Of a stretch of DNA of 64,000 nt, positions 1 to 9,065 are shown piece after piece. The notes beneath the pieces were generated by a model. It was not told the origin of the DNA. It did no database searches and worked only from the letters and a program-made list of their open reading frames with translations. A program made the position numbers and the translations under genes. How positions within the stretch are numbered: position 1 is the first letter of the stretch; each line of letters opens with the position of its first letter. The DNA is from Akkermansia sp. (lineage in GTDB: Bacteria; Verrucomicrobiota; Verrucomicrobiia; Verrucomicrobiales; Akkermansiaceae), in the NCBI GenBank assembly GCA_017435505.1, contig JAFSEZ010000045.1, positions 1-64,000 of the forward strand, given 5' to 3'.

Positions 1-128
1 ATTGTGAGAGAGGGGAGTGAATGGAGTAGAGTATATATACCCCTCGGTTTTTTTGGGGTACATTAGGGGTATATGCACAATATGCGCGGCCATGCGTAAA
101 AACGCAAGCACAAAATGCTAAAAGCATT
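1..128. repeat. Non-coding stretch with small inverted repeats
   Basis: No convincing gene is seen here. The stretch is AT-rich and carries three small dyads: 10-bp arms ATATACCCCT (35-44) and AGGGGTATAT (65-74) around a 20-base loop, then TGCGT/ACGCA and AATGCT/AGCATT mini-hairpins between about 93 and 128. The 10-bp dyad could be the terminator of a gene lying left of the window or a protein-binding site. The two small hairpins lie just beyond the tRNA-Ser terminator. Confidence 0.4.
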
Positions 129-166
129 AAAAAAAAGCACCTTGCGCGAGGTGATGCGCAAGGTGC
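129..166 (-). terminator. Intrinsic terminator of tRNA-Ser
   Basis: Perfect 11-bp stem GCACCTTGCGC (137-147) / GCGCAAGGTGC (156-166) with an 8-base loop. On the minus strand it is followed by a run of T, the layout of a rho-independent terminator. It begins 5 bases beyond the 3' end of the tRNA. Confidence 0.85.
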
Positions 167-171
167 TTTAG

Positions 172-258
172 CGGATGGGGTGGGATTCGAACCCACGGAA
201 GGCGCAAACCTTCGGCGGTTTTCAAGACCGCTGCATTCAACCGCTCTGCCACCCATCC
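172..258 (-). tRNA. tRNA-Ser (anticodon TGA)
   Basis: The minus strand folds into an 87-base tRNA with a long variable arm, as expected for serine. The acceptor pairs GGATGGG with CCCATCC. The anticodon loop CTTGAAA gives TGA, which reads UCN codons, and the T arm is GTGGG-TTCGAAT-CCCAC. The discriminator base is G. The 3' CCA is not encoded (the following bases are CT). A promoter lies about 20 bases upstream and a strong terminator just downstream, so this looks like a single-gene transcript. Confidence 0.95.
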
Positions 259-285
259 CTTCGGGCTCACAGCCGCTGCGCACGC

Positions 286-314
286 ATTGTAGCCCAGCGA
301 ATGCTACGTGGCAA
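286..314 (-). promoter_or_regulatory. Promoter of tRNA-Ser
   Basis: On the minus strand, TTGCCA (309-314) and TACAAT (286-291) are separated by exactly 17 bases. The predicted start near 279 gives a leader of about 20 bases before the tRNA. It is divergent from the parC promoter at 367-395. Confidence 0.75.
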
Positions 315-366
315 GAAATTTATTCAAAAACTGACGCAATAGCCAACAAATGTGAAAGTTCGGGAC

Positions 367-395
367 TTGAAATACCCATCTGATTTTGATAGAAT
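367..395 (+). promoter_or_regulatory. Promoter of parC
   Basis: TTGAAA (367-372), a 17-base spacer, then TAGAAT (390-395). The predicted +1 near 402 leaves only about 8 bases before the ATG at 410, so the mRNA would have almost no leader. Confidence 0.65.
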
Positions 396-409
396 AAACG
401 TGAGAGCGT

Positions 410-2548
410 ATGAGCCACGACAGTACACCGGTCTATTTACAAGAAAATCCCAGCGCGATACATCGCATGTTCGGGGATTACTATCTGGAGTACGCATCAT
501 ACGTCATATTGGAGCGCGCCGTGCCGCACATCGTGGATGGGCTCAAGCCCGTACAACGCCGTATCTTACACTCGATGGAGCGCATGGACGATGGCCGCTT
601 CAACAAAGTAGCCAACATTGTGGGTGATACCATGAAATACCACCCGCATGGTGATGCCTCTATCGGCAGCGCTCTGGTGACACTGGGGCAAAAAGGCTTG
701 CTCATAGACACCCAAGGTAACTGGGGCAACATACTGACCGGTGATGCCGCAGCTGCTCCGCGATACATTGAGGCGCGACTGTCGGCCTTTGCCAAAGAGG
801 TGGTATACAGCCCCAAGGTAACGGATTGGAAGCTCAGCTATGATGGGCGCAACAAGGAACCGGTAGCCCTGCCCGTGAAATTCCCTCTGCTGCTGGCACA
901 GGGTGCATTGGGCATTGCCGTGGGCATGAACTGCCTTATCCTGCCGCACAATTTTAATGAAATCATAGATGGCGCCATCAGCTACCTGCGTGGAGAGCCT
1001 TTCACCCTCTTCCCTGATTTTCCCACGGGCGGTTTATTGGACGTGAGTGCCTACAACGATGGTACCGGCACCAGCCGCTTGCGCTGCCGCGCCAAGCTGG
1101 ACACCACTTCCAAGCGCCTCATCCGCATCACGGAAATTCCTTTCGGCACCACCACCGAATCCGTCATCCAGAGCATTGAGACAGCCATGGAAAAGGGCAA
1201 GCTCAAAGTGGCTCGCATTGAGGATAACACCGCCGCCACGGCTGATATTCTTGTATACCTACCCACCGGTGCGGATGTTGAGAAAACATGCAACGCACTC
1301 TATGCGTTCACCGAGTGTCAGGTGAGTATTTCTCCCAAAGCTGTGGTGATTATGGATCGCAAGCCCGTATTCATGGGGGTGACAGAAATCCTGAAGCACA
1401 ACGTAGATAACACCCGCGAGACTCTCCGGCAAGAATTGGAAGTACACTTGGCCGAGCTGCAGGAATCCTGGATGCAGTGCAGCTTGGAAAAAATCTTCAT
1501 CGAGAACCGCATTTATAAAGTGCTGGAGGAAAGCGAGAGCTGGGAGCAATCCATCACCGAAATCGGAGAGCGCTTGGCTCCCTTTGTTGTGAATTTCATC
1601 CGCGAGGTTACGCGAGATGACATCATCCGTCTCACAGAAATCCGCATCAAAAAAATTGCGAAGTACGAGATTCACGAGGCTGAAAAACACATCGCCGCTT
1701 TGGAAAAGGAAATAGATCAAACCCGCAAGAACTTAGCGCAGCTTACACGCTACACCATCCGCTGGTTTGAAAACCTGCGCAAAAAATATGGTGAGTCCTG
1801 GCCACGCCGCACTGAAATCACCACCTTTGATTCCATCTCCCGCGCAGAAGCTGCAGTGGAGAACGAAACGCTCTACATCGATGAAGAAGGCTTCGCCGGT
1901 TACGGCGTGAAGAAGGGTGAGCCGGTGGAAAAATGCTCCACCCTGAGCGATGTACTCACCATTGACAACCAAGGCGTGCTCATGGTTCGCCGCATTCAGG
2001 AAAAATTCTATGTGGGTAAGAAACTCCAAGACATCCGCGTGTTGCGCCCCGGAGATGACTGGGTGTTCAATATGATTTACCGCGATGGCAAAGACGGCAT
2101 CACCTACGCCAAGCGCTTCCACCTCGGTGGCTTCACTCGCGATAAGGAGTACCAACTGACCCAAGGCACCAAAGGCAGCAGAATCTTCTTCTTCTCCGTG
2201 CACCCTTCAGAGGAGGACAGCGCCACGCTCTCGGTCAACGTTTACCTCAAAAACCAGGTCAAACGCCTGCGCCGCCCCATCCCCTTCGACTTCGCCAGAC
2301 TCCGCGTCAAGAACCGCGCGGTTCTCGGCAATATCGTCACCAAAAATCCTGTTGAGCGCATAGCCCGTATCATGCCAACAGCCCCCGCTCCTGAGGATGA
2401 AGACGGAGTAGAAAACAACACCAACATCCTCCCCGAAAGTATCCCCCCGCAACTCCCCCCACAAGCAGAGAACCCCACCCCTGCCCCCCTGCCCCCCACG
2501 GATACCCCGCCTGAGGACAACCTCACGCAACTTGATCTCGGTCTCTGA
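410..2548 (+). CDS. parC: DNA topoisomerase IV subunit A (GyrA/ParC family)
   Basis: Type IIA topoisomerase breakage-reunion subunit that cuts and rejoins double-stranded DNA to relax or decatenate chromosomes. The N-terminal half carries the GyrA/ParC core, including DGLKPVQRRIL (about 43-53), KYHPHGD (76-82) and the catalytic tyrosine in AAPRYIEARLS (Tyr119). A tower/coiled-coil region (about 420-470) follows, then a shortened C-terminal part ending in a Pro-rich acidic tail. No GyrA-box (QRRGGKG) is seen in the C-terminal part, which favours a ParC-like decatenase over gyrase A. At 712 residues it is shorter than usual GyrA. The partner parE/gyrB is not in the window. The start ATG sits about 8 bases after a predicted transcription start. 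ParC versus a divergent GyrA is not fully settled. Confidence 0.85.
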   Translation: MSHDSTPVYLQENPSAIHRMFGDYYLEYASYVILERAVPHIVDGLKPVQRRILHSMERMDDGRFNKVANIVGDTMKYHPHGDASIGSALVTLGQKGLLIDTQGNWGNILTGDAAAAPRYIEARLSAFAKEVVYSPKVTDWKLSYDGRNKEPVALPVKFPLLLAQGALGIAVGMNCLILPHNFNEIIDGAISYLRGEPFTLFPDFPTGGLLDVSAYNDGTGTSRLRCRAKLDTTSKRLIRITEIPFGTTTESVIQSIETAMEKGKLKVARIEDNTAATADILVYLPTGADVEKTCNALYAFTECQVSISPKAVVIMDRKPVFMGVTEILKHNVDNTRETLRQELEVHLAELQESWMQCSLEKIFIENRIYKVLEESESWEQSITEIGERLAPFVVNFIREVTRDDIIRLTEIRIKKIAKYEIHEAEKHIAALEKEIDQTRKNLAQLTRYTIRWFENLRKKYGESWPRRTEITTFDSISRAEAAVENETLYIDEEGFAGYGVKKGEPVEKCSTLSDVLTIDNQGVLMVRRIQEKFYVGKKLQDIRVLRPGDDWVFNMIYRDGKDGITYAKRFHLGGFTRDKEYQLTQGTKGSRIFFFSVHPSEEDSATLSVNVYLKNQVKRLRRPIPFDFARLRVKNRAVLGNIVTKNPVERIARIMPTAPAPEDEDGVENNTNILPESIPPQLPPQAENPTPAPLPPTDTPPEDNLTQLDLGL

Positions 2549-2587
2549 TTCCCCACCCCCTCCACGCACCAAGCTGTATGCGCCGGC

Positions 2588-2607
2588 ATGTTAGTTTTAA
2601 CTAACAT
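2588..2607. repeat. 9-bp inverted repeat between parC and nuoD
   Basis: ATGTTAGTT, two T, then AACTAACAT forms a perfect dyad with 9-bp arms. It lacks GC pairs and a strong T run, so it is a poor terminator. It sits 62 bases upstream of the nuo -35 element and could be an operator for the nuo operon. Confidence 0.4.
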
Positions 2608-2669
2608 AAAATAATGAGAATACGCGCGTAAGAAAGAAACCATAAAAAGTTTGATTCGGCACTTTAGGC

Positions 2670-2698
2670 TTGAAATTCGGGGTTAAAAGTAGTTTAAT
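2670..2698 (+). promoter_or_regulatory. Promoter of the nuo operon
   Basis: TTGAAA (2670-2675), 17 bases, TTTAAT (2693-2698). The predicted +1 is near 2705, giving a leader of about 38 bases to the nuoD ATG at 2743. The leader contains a short frame ATG..TGA (2711-2731, six codons) and a GGCCG/CGGCC hairpin (2715-2728). Confidence 0.6.
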
Positions 2699-2742
2699 GA
2701 CGGGGCACCAATGTGGCCGGATGCGGCCTGAAATACGAGCAT

Positions 2743-3987
2743 ATGAACACGACAAAGATTTTACAAGTACCTGATGCGGCAAGCGCAGCATTGGATTATC
2801 TGAAGAATGATGCCGAAGACCACGGCGAACTGGTGACCCTGAACATGGGTCCCTCGCACCCGGCAACGCACGGTGTACTTCGCCTGAAGCTCGTAATTGA
2901 CGGCGAGGAGGTTGTATCCTGCGATCCCGTTATTGGCTACCTGCACCGCGGCATGGAAAAAATCGCAGAAAACTGCCACTACAACCAGTACGTAGCCTAC
3001 ACCGACCGCTTTGACTACCTGGCACCGATGAGCAACAACATAGCCTACGCCTGCGCAGTAGAAAAGCTGCTGGGCTGGGAGCTCCCGGAACGCGGTCAGG
3101 CCATCCGTGTACTGTGCTGTGAGCTATCGCGCATCTCCTCCTGCTTCTTGGGAACGGGCGTGTATGCTATGGACACCGGTGCCATGACAGCGTTCCTGTA
3201 CGCATTCGAAGAAAAAGAGCGCGTACACAACCTTTACGAACAGATTTGCGGTGCTCGTTTCACTTCCAGCTACACCCGCATCGGCGGCATGACACGTGAC
3301 TTGCCCAAGGGAATTGAAAAGCAGGTACTGGACTTCTGCGACAGCGCCCTGCGCACCGTGGACGAGATGGAAAAACTGCTCCTGCACAACAAGATTTTCA
3401 TTGATCGTCTCGTCGGTGTAGGCGTAATTCCCCGCGAAATGGCTCTGCAGTGCGGCATGACCGGCAACAACCTGCGCGCCAGCGGTGTATGCCGCGACCT
3501 GCGCAAGACCAACCCCTACTTGGGCTACGAGAAGTATGAATTCGATGTACCCGTGGCCTATGAAGGTGACTGCTACGCCCGCTTCCAAGTACGAATGGAA
3601 GAAATTCGCCAGTCCGTACGCATCATCCGCCAAGTCATCAAGACACTCCCCTCCGGTCCCATCTGCGTGCAGCTCGACAAGGGCATCCTGCCCAACAAGA
3701 AAGACGCGATGATGGGCATCGAGGAATTGATTCGCCAATTCATGGTGAGCACAGAATGCGTGAATGCTCCCGTCGGCCAGGTCTACTTTGCTGCTGAAAA
3801 CCCGAAGGGTGAACTGGGCTTCTTCTTGGATTCCAAGGGTGGCGGTATTGCCAACCGCCTGAAGATGCGCAGTCCCTCCTTCTGCACGCTTTCCATCCTG
3901 CCGGAACTGCTTCCCGGCCACCTTGTAAGTGACGCAGGTGCCATTCTCGGTTCCTTCGACTTTGTGCAGGGCGAGTGCGACCGTTAA
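2743..3987 (+). CDS. nuoD: NADH-quinone oxidoreductase subunit D
   Basis: 49-kDa-type subunit of the complex I peripheral arm, which forms the quinone-binding cavity with NuoB and NuoH. The family signature NMGPSHPATHGVLRL is near the N-terminus, followed by GYLHRGMEKIAE, and the protein ends in the conserved LGSFDFVQGECDR. At 414 residues it has normal NuoD length and is not fused to NuoC. I chose ATG 2743. An in-frame GTG at 2713 would add ten residues but would leave a leader of only about 8 bases. It is the first gene of the nuo operon here, since parC upstream is unrelated, and nuoA, nuoB and nuoC are absent from the window. There is no Shine-Dalgarno motif before the ATG. Confidence 0.95.
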   Translation: MNTTKILQVPDAASAALDYLKNDAEDHGELVTLNMGPSHPATHGVLRLKLVIDGEEVVSCDPVIGYLHRGMEKIAENCHYNQYVAYTDRFDYLAPMSNNIAYACAVEKLLGWELPERGQAIRVLCCELSRISSCFLGTGVYAMDTGAMTAFLYAFEEKERVHNLYEQICGARFTSSYTRIGGMTRDLPKGIEKQVLDFCDSALRTVDEMEKLLLHNKIFIDRLVGVGVIPREMALQCGMTGNNLRASGVCRDLRKTNPYLGYEKYEFDVPVAYEGDCYARFQVRMEEIRQSVRIIRQVIKTLPSGPICVQLDKGILPNKKDAMMGIEELIRQFMVSTECVNAPVGQVYFAAENPKGELGFFLDSKGGGIANRLKMRSPSFCTLSILPELLPGHLVSDAGAILGSFDFVQGECDR

Positions 3988-4010
3988 CATTTAACTGATG
4001 AACCTTTATC

Positions 4011-4610
4011 ATGTCCGAAAACACCAACGCGATTGACGCCATCACGGCAGTTCGTCCTTCTCCGGGCGAAAAATACTTCCCGAAGTTTGAGGTAACCCCC
4101 GAACTGACAGAAAAGGCGAAGGAGCTGATTGCCCTCTACCCGGAAGGTAAAGAACAGTCGGCCATCCTGCCCATCATCCACCACATCCAAGAAGAATTCG
4201 GGTACGTTTGCCCCGAAGCCATGCCTTGGATTGCGGAAATGTGCAAAAGCACGCCCATACACGTGGCGGGCATCGTGACGTTCTACCCCGGTATTCACCG
4301 CACATGCCCCGGCAAATACCACATTCGCATTTGCCGCACTATCGCCTGTGCCATGGCCGGCAGCGAGGAACTGCTCCCCTACATCTGTGGCAAAATCGGC
4401 GTAGACCCGGCCAGCATGACAGATGATGAGCCCATGGCAGTAAGCCCGGATGGGTTGTGGAGCATCGAAGCTGTTGAATGCTTGGCAAACTGCGGATTCG
4501 GGCCTAATTTGATGATTAACGACACCCTCTACTCCCAGGTGACCCGCCGCAAGGTTGATGAGCTCATCGCCGAATATAAAAAAAGTAACCCTCTCCAGCT
4601 GAAATCATGA
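4011..4610 (+). CDS. nuoE: NADH-quinone oxidoreductase subunit E
   Basis: 24-kDa thioredoxin-fold subunit carrying the 2Fe-2S cluster N1a at the NADH-oxidising tip of complex I. The four cysteine ligands are visible as C-x4-C in RICRTIACAMAG and C-x3-C in VECLANCGFGP. The N-terminal helical part (PELTEKAKELIALYP) and the AILPIIHHIQEEFGYV segment are typical. At 199 residues it is slightly longer than E. coli NuoE. It follows nuoD by 23 bases, and its TGA overlaps the nuoF start (ATGA), a sign of translational coupling. Confidence 0.95.
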   Translation: MSENTNAIDAITAVRPSPGEKYFPKFEVTPELTEKAKELIALYPEGKEQSAILPIIHHIQEEFGYVCPEAMPWIAEMCKSTPIHVAGIVTFYPGIHRTCPGKYHIRICRTIACAMAGSEELLPYICGKIGVDPASMTDDEPMAVSPDGLWSIEAVECLANCGFGPNLMINDTLYSQVTRRKVDELIAEYKKSNPLQLKS

Positions 4611-6016
4611 GCGCTATTACCTACAAACCCGGTAAGGAACCGCACCCCCGCGAAACACGCCGTATTTTCAGAAATATCGACCGTGAGGGCTACGATCCTT
4701 CCATCAAATGCTTCATCAAGGACGGTGGCTACAAGACCCTGAAAAAGGTTCTTACCATGGAGCCGGCAGATGTTGTCAACGAAGTCAAGAAAAGTGGTCT
4801 GCGTGGTCGTGGTGGTGCAGGCTTCCCCACAGGCGTGAAGTGGACCTTCATACCCAAGGGCAACACCAAACCGGTGTACCTCGTCTGCAACTGCGATGAA
4901 TCTGAACCCGGCACTTTCAAAGACCGTTTCATTGTACATCAAGACCCGCACCAGCTCATTGAAGGCATGATTATTGCCTGCTACGCCGTGCAGGCACACT
5001 ACGCTGTTATCTACATGCGCGAGGAGTTCCCCGAAGGGGCTCGCATCATGCAAACTGCCCTCAAGGAAGCCGAAGCCAAGGGCTTCTTGGGCTCCAACAT
5101 TCTTAAATCCGGTTTCGACCTCAAGATTGTGCTGCACCGCGGTGCCGGCGCCTACATCTGCGGTGAAGAAACCGGCCTTATCAACTCGATTGAAGGAGTG
5201 CGCCCCTACCCGCGCATTAAGCCCCCCTTCTTCCCCGCCGCCATCGGTCTGTATGGTTGCCCCACTATCGTCAACAACGTAGAATCGCTCTGCCAGGTGC
5301 GCCAAGTCATGATGATGGGCGGCGAAGCCTATGCGGCAGAAGGCGCCCAGCGTTCCCCCGGCACCCGCATCATCGGTGTATCCGGCGATGTGAAGCGTCC
5401 GGGTTACTATGAGATTGTGTCCGGCTCCGTGACCTATGGTGAGCTGCTGTATGAAATTTGCGGTGGTCCGAAAGTGGGCCGCAAGTTCAAGGCCATCATC
5501 CCCGGTGGTGCATCTGCCAAGGTGATGCGCTGTGACGAGGTACTCAAAGGGCGCAACCCGGATGGCTCTGTGCGCAACATGACGATCTTCGATGTACCTA
5601 TGGATTTGGACAGCATTGCCCAGCATGGTTCCATGAGTGGCTCCGGCGGTGTCATCGTCATGGACGACACCCGCAGCATGCCCAAAATGCTCAATAATCT
5701 CAACCGCTTCTTTGCCTGGGAGTCTTGCGGACAATGTTCCCCTTGCCGCGAAGGCAACCCCTGGATGTACAAACTTTCCACCCGCATCTGTAATGGTCAG
5801 GGTTCCCCGGAGGATGTTGATTTGCTCAAGGACGTGGCAGACAACATCTGCGGGCGCACCGTCTGCGCCTTTGGCGAGGCATGCTCGTGGCCCACACAGG
5901 CTTTCACCACCAAGTTCCGTGATGAATTCCTGGCTCTCACCAAACCCATCAACGCCCTCAAGCCACACTCTCCTGAGGCTGCAGAGGCTCGTAAATTCCT
6001 GACCCGCGAAGACTAA
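4607..6016 (+). CDS. nuoF: NADH-quinone oxidoreductase subunit F
   Basis: 51-kDa subunit that oxidises NADH through FMN and passes electrons to the 4Fe-4S cluster N3. The glycine-rich nucleotide site GLRGRGGAGFPTG lies around residues 65-77, ICGEETGL follows, and the cluster ligands are C-x2-C-x2-C in CGQCSPCREG plus the Cys of CAFGEA. The 469-residue length is normal. The start overlaps the nuoE stop by four bases. It works with NuoE and NuoG as the electron-input module. Confidence 0.97.
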   Translation: MSAITYKPGKEPHPRETRRIFRNIDREGYDPSIKCFIKDGGYKTLKKVLTMEPADVVNEVKKSGLRGRGGAGFPTGVKWTFIPKGNTKPVYLVCNCDESEPGTFKDRFIVHQDPHQLIEGMIIACYAVQAHYAVIYMREEFPEGARIMQTALKEAEAKGFLGSNILKSGFDLKIVLHRGAGAYICGEETGLINSIEGVRPYPRIKPPFFPAAIGLYGCPTIVNNVESLCQVRQVMMMGGEAYAAEGAQRSPGTRIIGVSGDVKRPGYYEIVSGSVTYGELLYEICGGPKVGRKFKAIIPGGASAKVMRCDEVLKGRNPDGSVRNMTIFDVPMDLDSIAQHGSMSGSGGVIVMDDTRSMPKMLNNLNRFFAWESCGQCSPCREGNPWMYKLSTRICNGQGSPEDVDLLKDVADNICGRTVCAFGEACSWPTQAFTTKFRDEFLALTKPINALKPHSPEAAEARKFLTRED

Positions 6017-6028
6017 CCTTTTGAACGC

Positions 6029-7759
6029 ATGAGCAAAAAACCCGCACTACTGCCGAAGGACGAGGCCGCTGCCGAAGGCAAGGTCAATGTCCAGATTAAC
6101 GGCAAATGGTATCGTTTCCCCAAGGGCACTCGCATAGCCGATGCCTGTAACTCCGTGGGCGTACATGTACCCTGCTTTTGTTATCACCCCAAGCTTTCCG
6201 TAGCCGGCTCCTGCCGCATGTGCCTTGTAGAGCAAGGCATGCCGCCGCGCTTGGCTCCCGGTGCTACCCCCACGTACAACGAAGACGGCTACCAGACCAT
6301 CCAATGGATGCCCCGCGCCATCATCGCCTGCGCCAACACCGTGGCAGAAAACATGGGTATCCGCACCGATGGTAAACTCTGCACCGAAGCTCGCCGTGGC
6401 GTGCTGGAGTTCCTGCTGACCAACCACCCGCTTGACTGCCCCATCTGCGACCAGGCCGGTGAATGCAAATTGCAGGAATATACCTCCGACTACGGTAGCG
6501 GCACCCACCGTTTCACCGAATCCAAGACCAAGAAAGGCAAGAACCTCTCCATTGGGCCGCGCGTGAACCTGGACCAGGAACGCTGCGTCCTTTGCCGCCG
6601 CTGCGTGCGCTTCATGAAGGAAATTGTGGGCGAGGAAGTGCTCGGCGTGGTAGGCCGCGGCACGCACAACGCCATCTCCTGCTATCCCGGCACCCAGTTG
6701 GACAGCAACTACTCCATGAATGTGGTAGATCTCTGCCCCGTGGGCGCTCTCACCAGCAAGGATTTCCGCTTCAAAATGCGCGTGTGGTTCCTCAAGAGCA
6801 CGCCCACCATCGACGTGAACTGCGGCACCGGCACCAACATCAACATCTGGACACGCGAGCAAAAGGTCTACCGCATCACCCCGCGCCAAAATGACGAGGT
6901 GAACAGCTGCTGGATGCCCGATAGCCACCGTCTCAACTACAAGTACATCAACGCCCCCGAACGCATCCTTACCCCCTTGGTCAAGACAGATGCCAAGGCT
7001 CCGCAGCGCCCCTCTACGTGGGATGCTACGCTCAACCTCGTGGTCGAGCAGCTGCACAAATGCGCCCCCGTAGAAGTTGCCATCATCGCCTCTGCGCGCA
7101 TGACCAACGAAGAACTCTACATGGCACGCGCGCTGGCTCGCCAGCTGGGTGTCACCAAGTTCGATATCGTACCCCGCAAGGGAGAGAACGATGGCATGCT
7201 CATCAGCGAGGATCGCAACCCCAACAGCAACGGCGCCAAGCTCATCCTCAACAAGACAGGTGCAGGCCTTGCCACCATTCGCCGCGGCGTGAAGAACGGC
7301 AGCATCCGCTCCCTCATCGTATTGGGTGAAGACGTGACGCAGGAAGCCGGCATCCCTGCCGAAGACTTGGCTGAGCTGGACTACCTGCTCGTCATGGCTC
7401 ACAGCGAGAATGCGACCACCAAGGCCGCCGACGTGGTGCTGCCCGGTGTGACGTTTGCTGAGAAGTACGGCACCATGATTAACGTGGCCGGCCGCATCCA
7501 GCGTCTGAACAAAGCCATTGAACCCTTGGGCGAAGCACGTTCCGAGTGGTCCATCATGCGTGAACTCACCGAGTTGCTTGGCTGCGATTGCCCACGTGTC
7601 ATCGCCTGCCCCAGCCCGATGATGATTCTGGAAGAAATGGCGTTGGAGTTCGAACCCATGAAGGGCCTGACCTGGGGCAACATCGGCAACGAAGGCAAAG
7701 TCATCCTCGACACCGGCGTGACTATCCCCCTCATCGAACGCGAAAAATCCAAGAAGTAA
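6029..7759 (+). CDS. nuoG: NADH-quinone oxidoreductase subunit G (short form)
   Basis: 75-kDa iron-sulfur subunit of the complex I electron-input module. It starts with a plant-type 2Fe-2S ferredoxin domain (CFCYHP, AGSCRMCLVE, IIACANTV), then the His/Cys ligand set of N5 (HPLDCPICDQAGECKLQ) and C-x2-C-x2-C (RCVLCRRCV) for the next cluster. The rest is a reduced molybdopterin-oxidoreductase-like domain without visible cofactor residues. At 576 residues it is much shorter than E. coli NuoG (about 900), so the C-terminal domain is trimmed. It lies 12 bases after nuoF with no Shine-Dalgarno motif. Confidence 0.94.
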   Translation: MSKKPALLPKDEAAAEGKVNVQINGKWYRFPKGTRIADACNSVGVHVPCFCYHPKLSVAGSCRMCLVEQGMPPRLAPGATPTYNEDGYQTIQWMPRAIIACANTVAENMGIRTDGKLCTEARRGVLEFLLTNHPLDCPICDQAGECKLQEYTSDYGSGTHRFTESKTKKGKNLSIGPRVNLDQERCVLCRRCVRFMKEIVGEEVLGVVGRGTHNAISCYPGTQLDSNYSMNVVDLCPVGALTSKDFRFKMRVWFLKSTPTIDVNCGTGTNINIWTREQKVYRITPRQNDEVNSCWMPDSHRLNYKYINAPERILTPLVKTDAKAPQRPSTWDATLNLVVEQLHKCAPVEVAIIASARMTNEELYMARALARQLGVTKFDIVPRKGENDGMLISEDRNPNSNGAKLILNKTGAGLATIRRGVKNGSIRSLIVLGEDVTQEAGIPAEDLAELDYLLVMAHSENATTKAADVVLPGVTFAEKYGTMINVAGRIQRLNKAIEPLGEARSEWSIMRELTELLGCDCPRVIACPSPMMILEEMALEFEPMKGLTWGNIGNEGKVILDTGVTIPLIEREKSKK

Positions 7760-7781
7760 CCCTTAGAAGCCCCATCACAAC

Positions 7782-9044
7782 ATGAATACAATCCTTCAAT
7801 GGTGTGACTCTGTTCTGAGCAACGAGATTTGGTTCTACCTGCTCACCACTGTCATCAAACTGGTACTCATCTTTGCCGTGATTCTGGCCTTCGTGGTTCT
7901 TTCCATATGGATTGAGCGCCGCGTAGCAGGCTGGATTCAGGACCGCCCCGGTCCCAACCGCGCCGGCATTCCTCTCTTCTTGTTCAAGCGCTTTGGCAGC
8001 AAGGAGAAGCAACCTCTCAAGAACGTGCTCCACTTCTTCGGCATCCCCGAAGATTGCTGGATTGCCCGTCTCTGCAAATGGCTGCGTCTGGATGGCGAAA
8101 TACCCACCTTTGGTCTCATGCAGCCCTGCTTGGATGGCGGCAAGCTCTTCCTCAAGCAGGAACTGACCCCCAAATATGTGCGCAAGGTATACTTCACCAT
8201 CGCGCCCATGCTGGTACTGGGGCCGCCCATGGTGGCAGCGGCTGTCATTCCTTTCGCCTCTACAGTAAACACATGCTACGGCGAGATTTCCATGTGCGTG
8301 GCTAACCTGGGTATCGGGCCGCTGTGGATTTTCGCCATCTCCGGTCTTTCCGTGTATGGCCTTTCCTTGGCGGGTTGGTCCTCCAACTCCAAATATCCTT
8401 TCCTGGGTGGTCTGCGTGCCTCTGCACAGCTCATCTCCTACGAAGTGGCCATGGGGCTTTCTATCATCCCCCTGCTCATGATGTTCGGCACCCTCAACCT
8501 GCAAGATATCGTTCAATTCCAGGCAGACAACGGCTGGACACTTCTGCCCTTCTGGGGCGAGGGGCTCTCCGTGCAGCGCTGGGCCATGTATGCCCCCATC
8601 GCCATCAGTTTCGTCATCTTCGTGACCTGCGTCTTTGCAGAAGCCAACCGTACCCCCTTCGATATGGCCGAGTGTGAAACCGACCTTGTGGGTGGTTACC
8701 ACACGGAATACTCCTCCATGAAGTTTGCATCTTTCTTCATGGGAGAATACGCCGCTATGGTGATTGGCTCTGCCTTGGTTGTGACCCTTTTCTTCGGTGG
8801 TTGGTCCATCGGTTTCGGGGCAGACGCCGCCCTTTCCGCATGGAACGAGTGGGTGGCCGTACTTTGCCAGTTCCTCATGTTCCTCATCAAGCTGGTAGCT
8901 TTCATCTTCTTCTTTGTGTGGGTGCGCTGGACACTTCCGCGCTTCCGCTGGGACCAGGTGATGAAGCTGGGCTGGCTCGTCTTCCTGGAAGTGGCAGTTG
9001 CCAACATCTTCCTTGCCGCCGCCATTCTTTATTTCATCCAGTAA
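7782..9044 (+). CDS. nuoH: NADH-quinone oxidoreductase subunit H, with a loop insertion
   Basis: Membrane subunit that joins the peripheral arm to the pump and lines the quinone channel. Conserved pieces are WIERRVAGWIQDRPGPNRAG (about 43-62), FGLMQPCLDGGKLFLKQ (110-126) and EANRTPFDMAECETDLVGG. In ordinary NuoH the first two motifs are nearly contiguous (GPNRxGPxGLLQPxADGxKL). Here about 45 residues rich in Lys, Arg and aromatics (63-108) are inserted between them. This helps explain the 420-residue length against about 325 in E. coli. The remaining membrane segments look intact. Confidence 0.95.
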   Translation: MNTILQWCDSVLSNEIWFYLLTTVIKLVLIFAVILAFVVLSIWIERRVAGWIQDRPGPNRAGIPLFLFKRFGSKEKQPLKNVLHFFGIPEDCWIARLCKWLRLDGEIPTFGLMQPCLDGGKLFLKQELTPKYVRKVYFTIAPMLVLGPPMVAAAVIPFASTVNTCYGEISMCVANLGIGPLWIFAISGLSVYGLSLAGWSSNSKYPFLGGLRASAQLISYEVAMGLSIIPLLMMFGTLNLQDIVQFQADNGWTLLPFWGEGLSVQRWAMYAPIAISFVIFVTCVFAEANRTPFDMAECETDLVGGYHTEYSSMKFASFFMGEYAAMVIGSALVVTLFFGGWSIGFGADAALSAWNEWVAVLCQFLMFLIKLVAFIFFFVWVRWTLPRFRWDQVMKLGWLVFLEVAVANIFLAAAILYFIQ

Positions 9045-9065
9045 ACCAGACATCTTTTCACCACT

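Noticed and set aside
2713..2742. GTG 2713 as the start of nuoD
   Set aside because: It adds ten residues with no similarity to the family, and the ATG at 2743 fits better. It cannot be fully excluded.
4529..5968. A 479-residue antisense open frame over nuoF
   Set aside because: The plus strand encodes NuoF with all cluster ligands. The antisense product has no recognisable motif.
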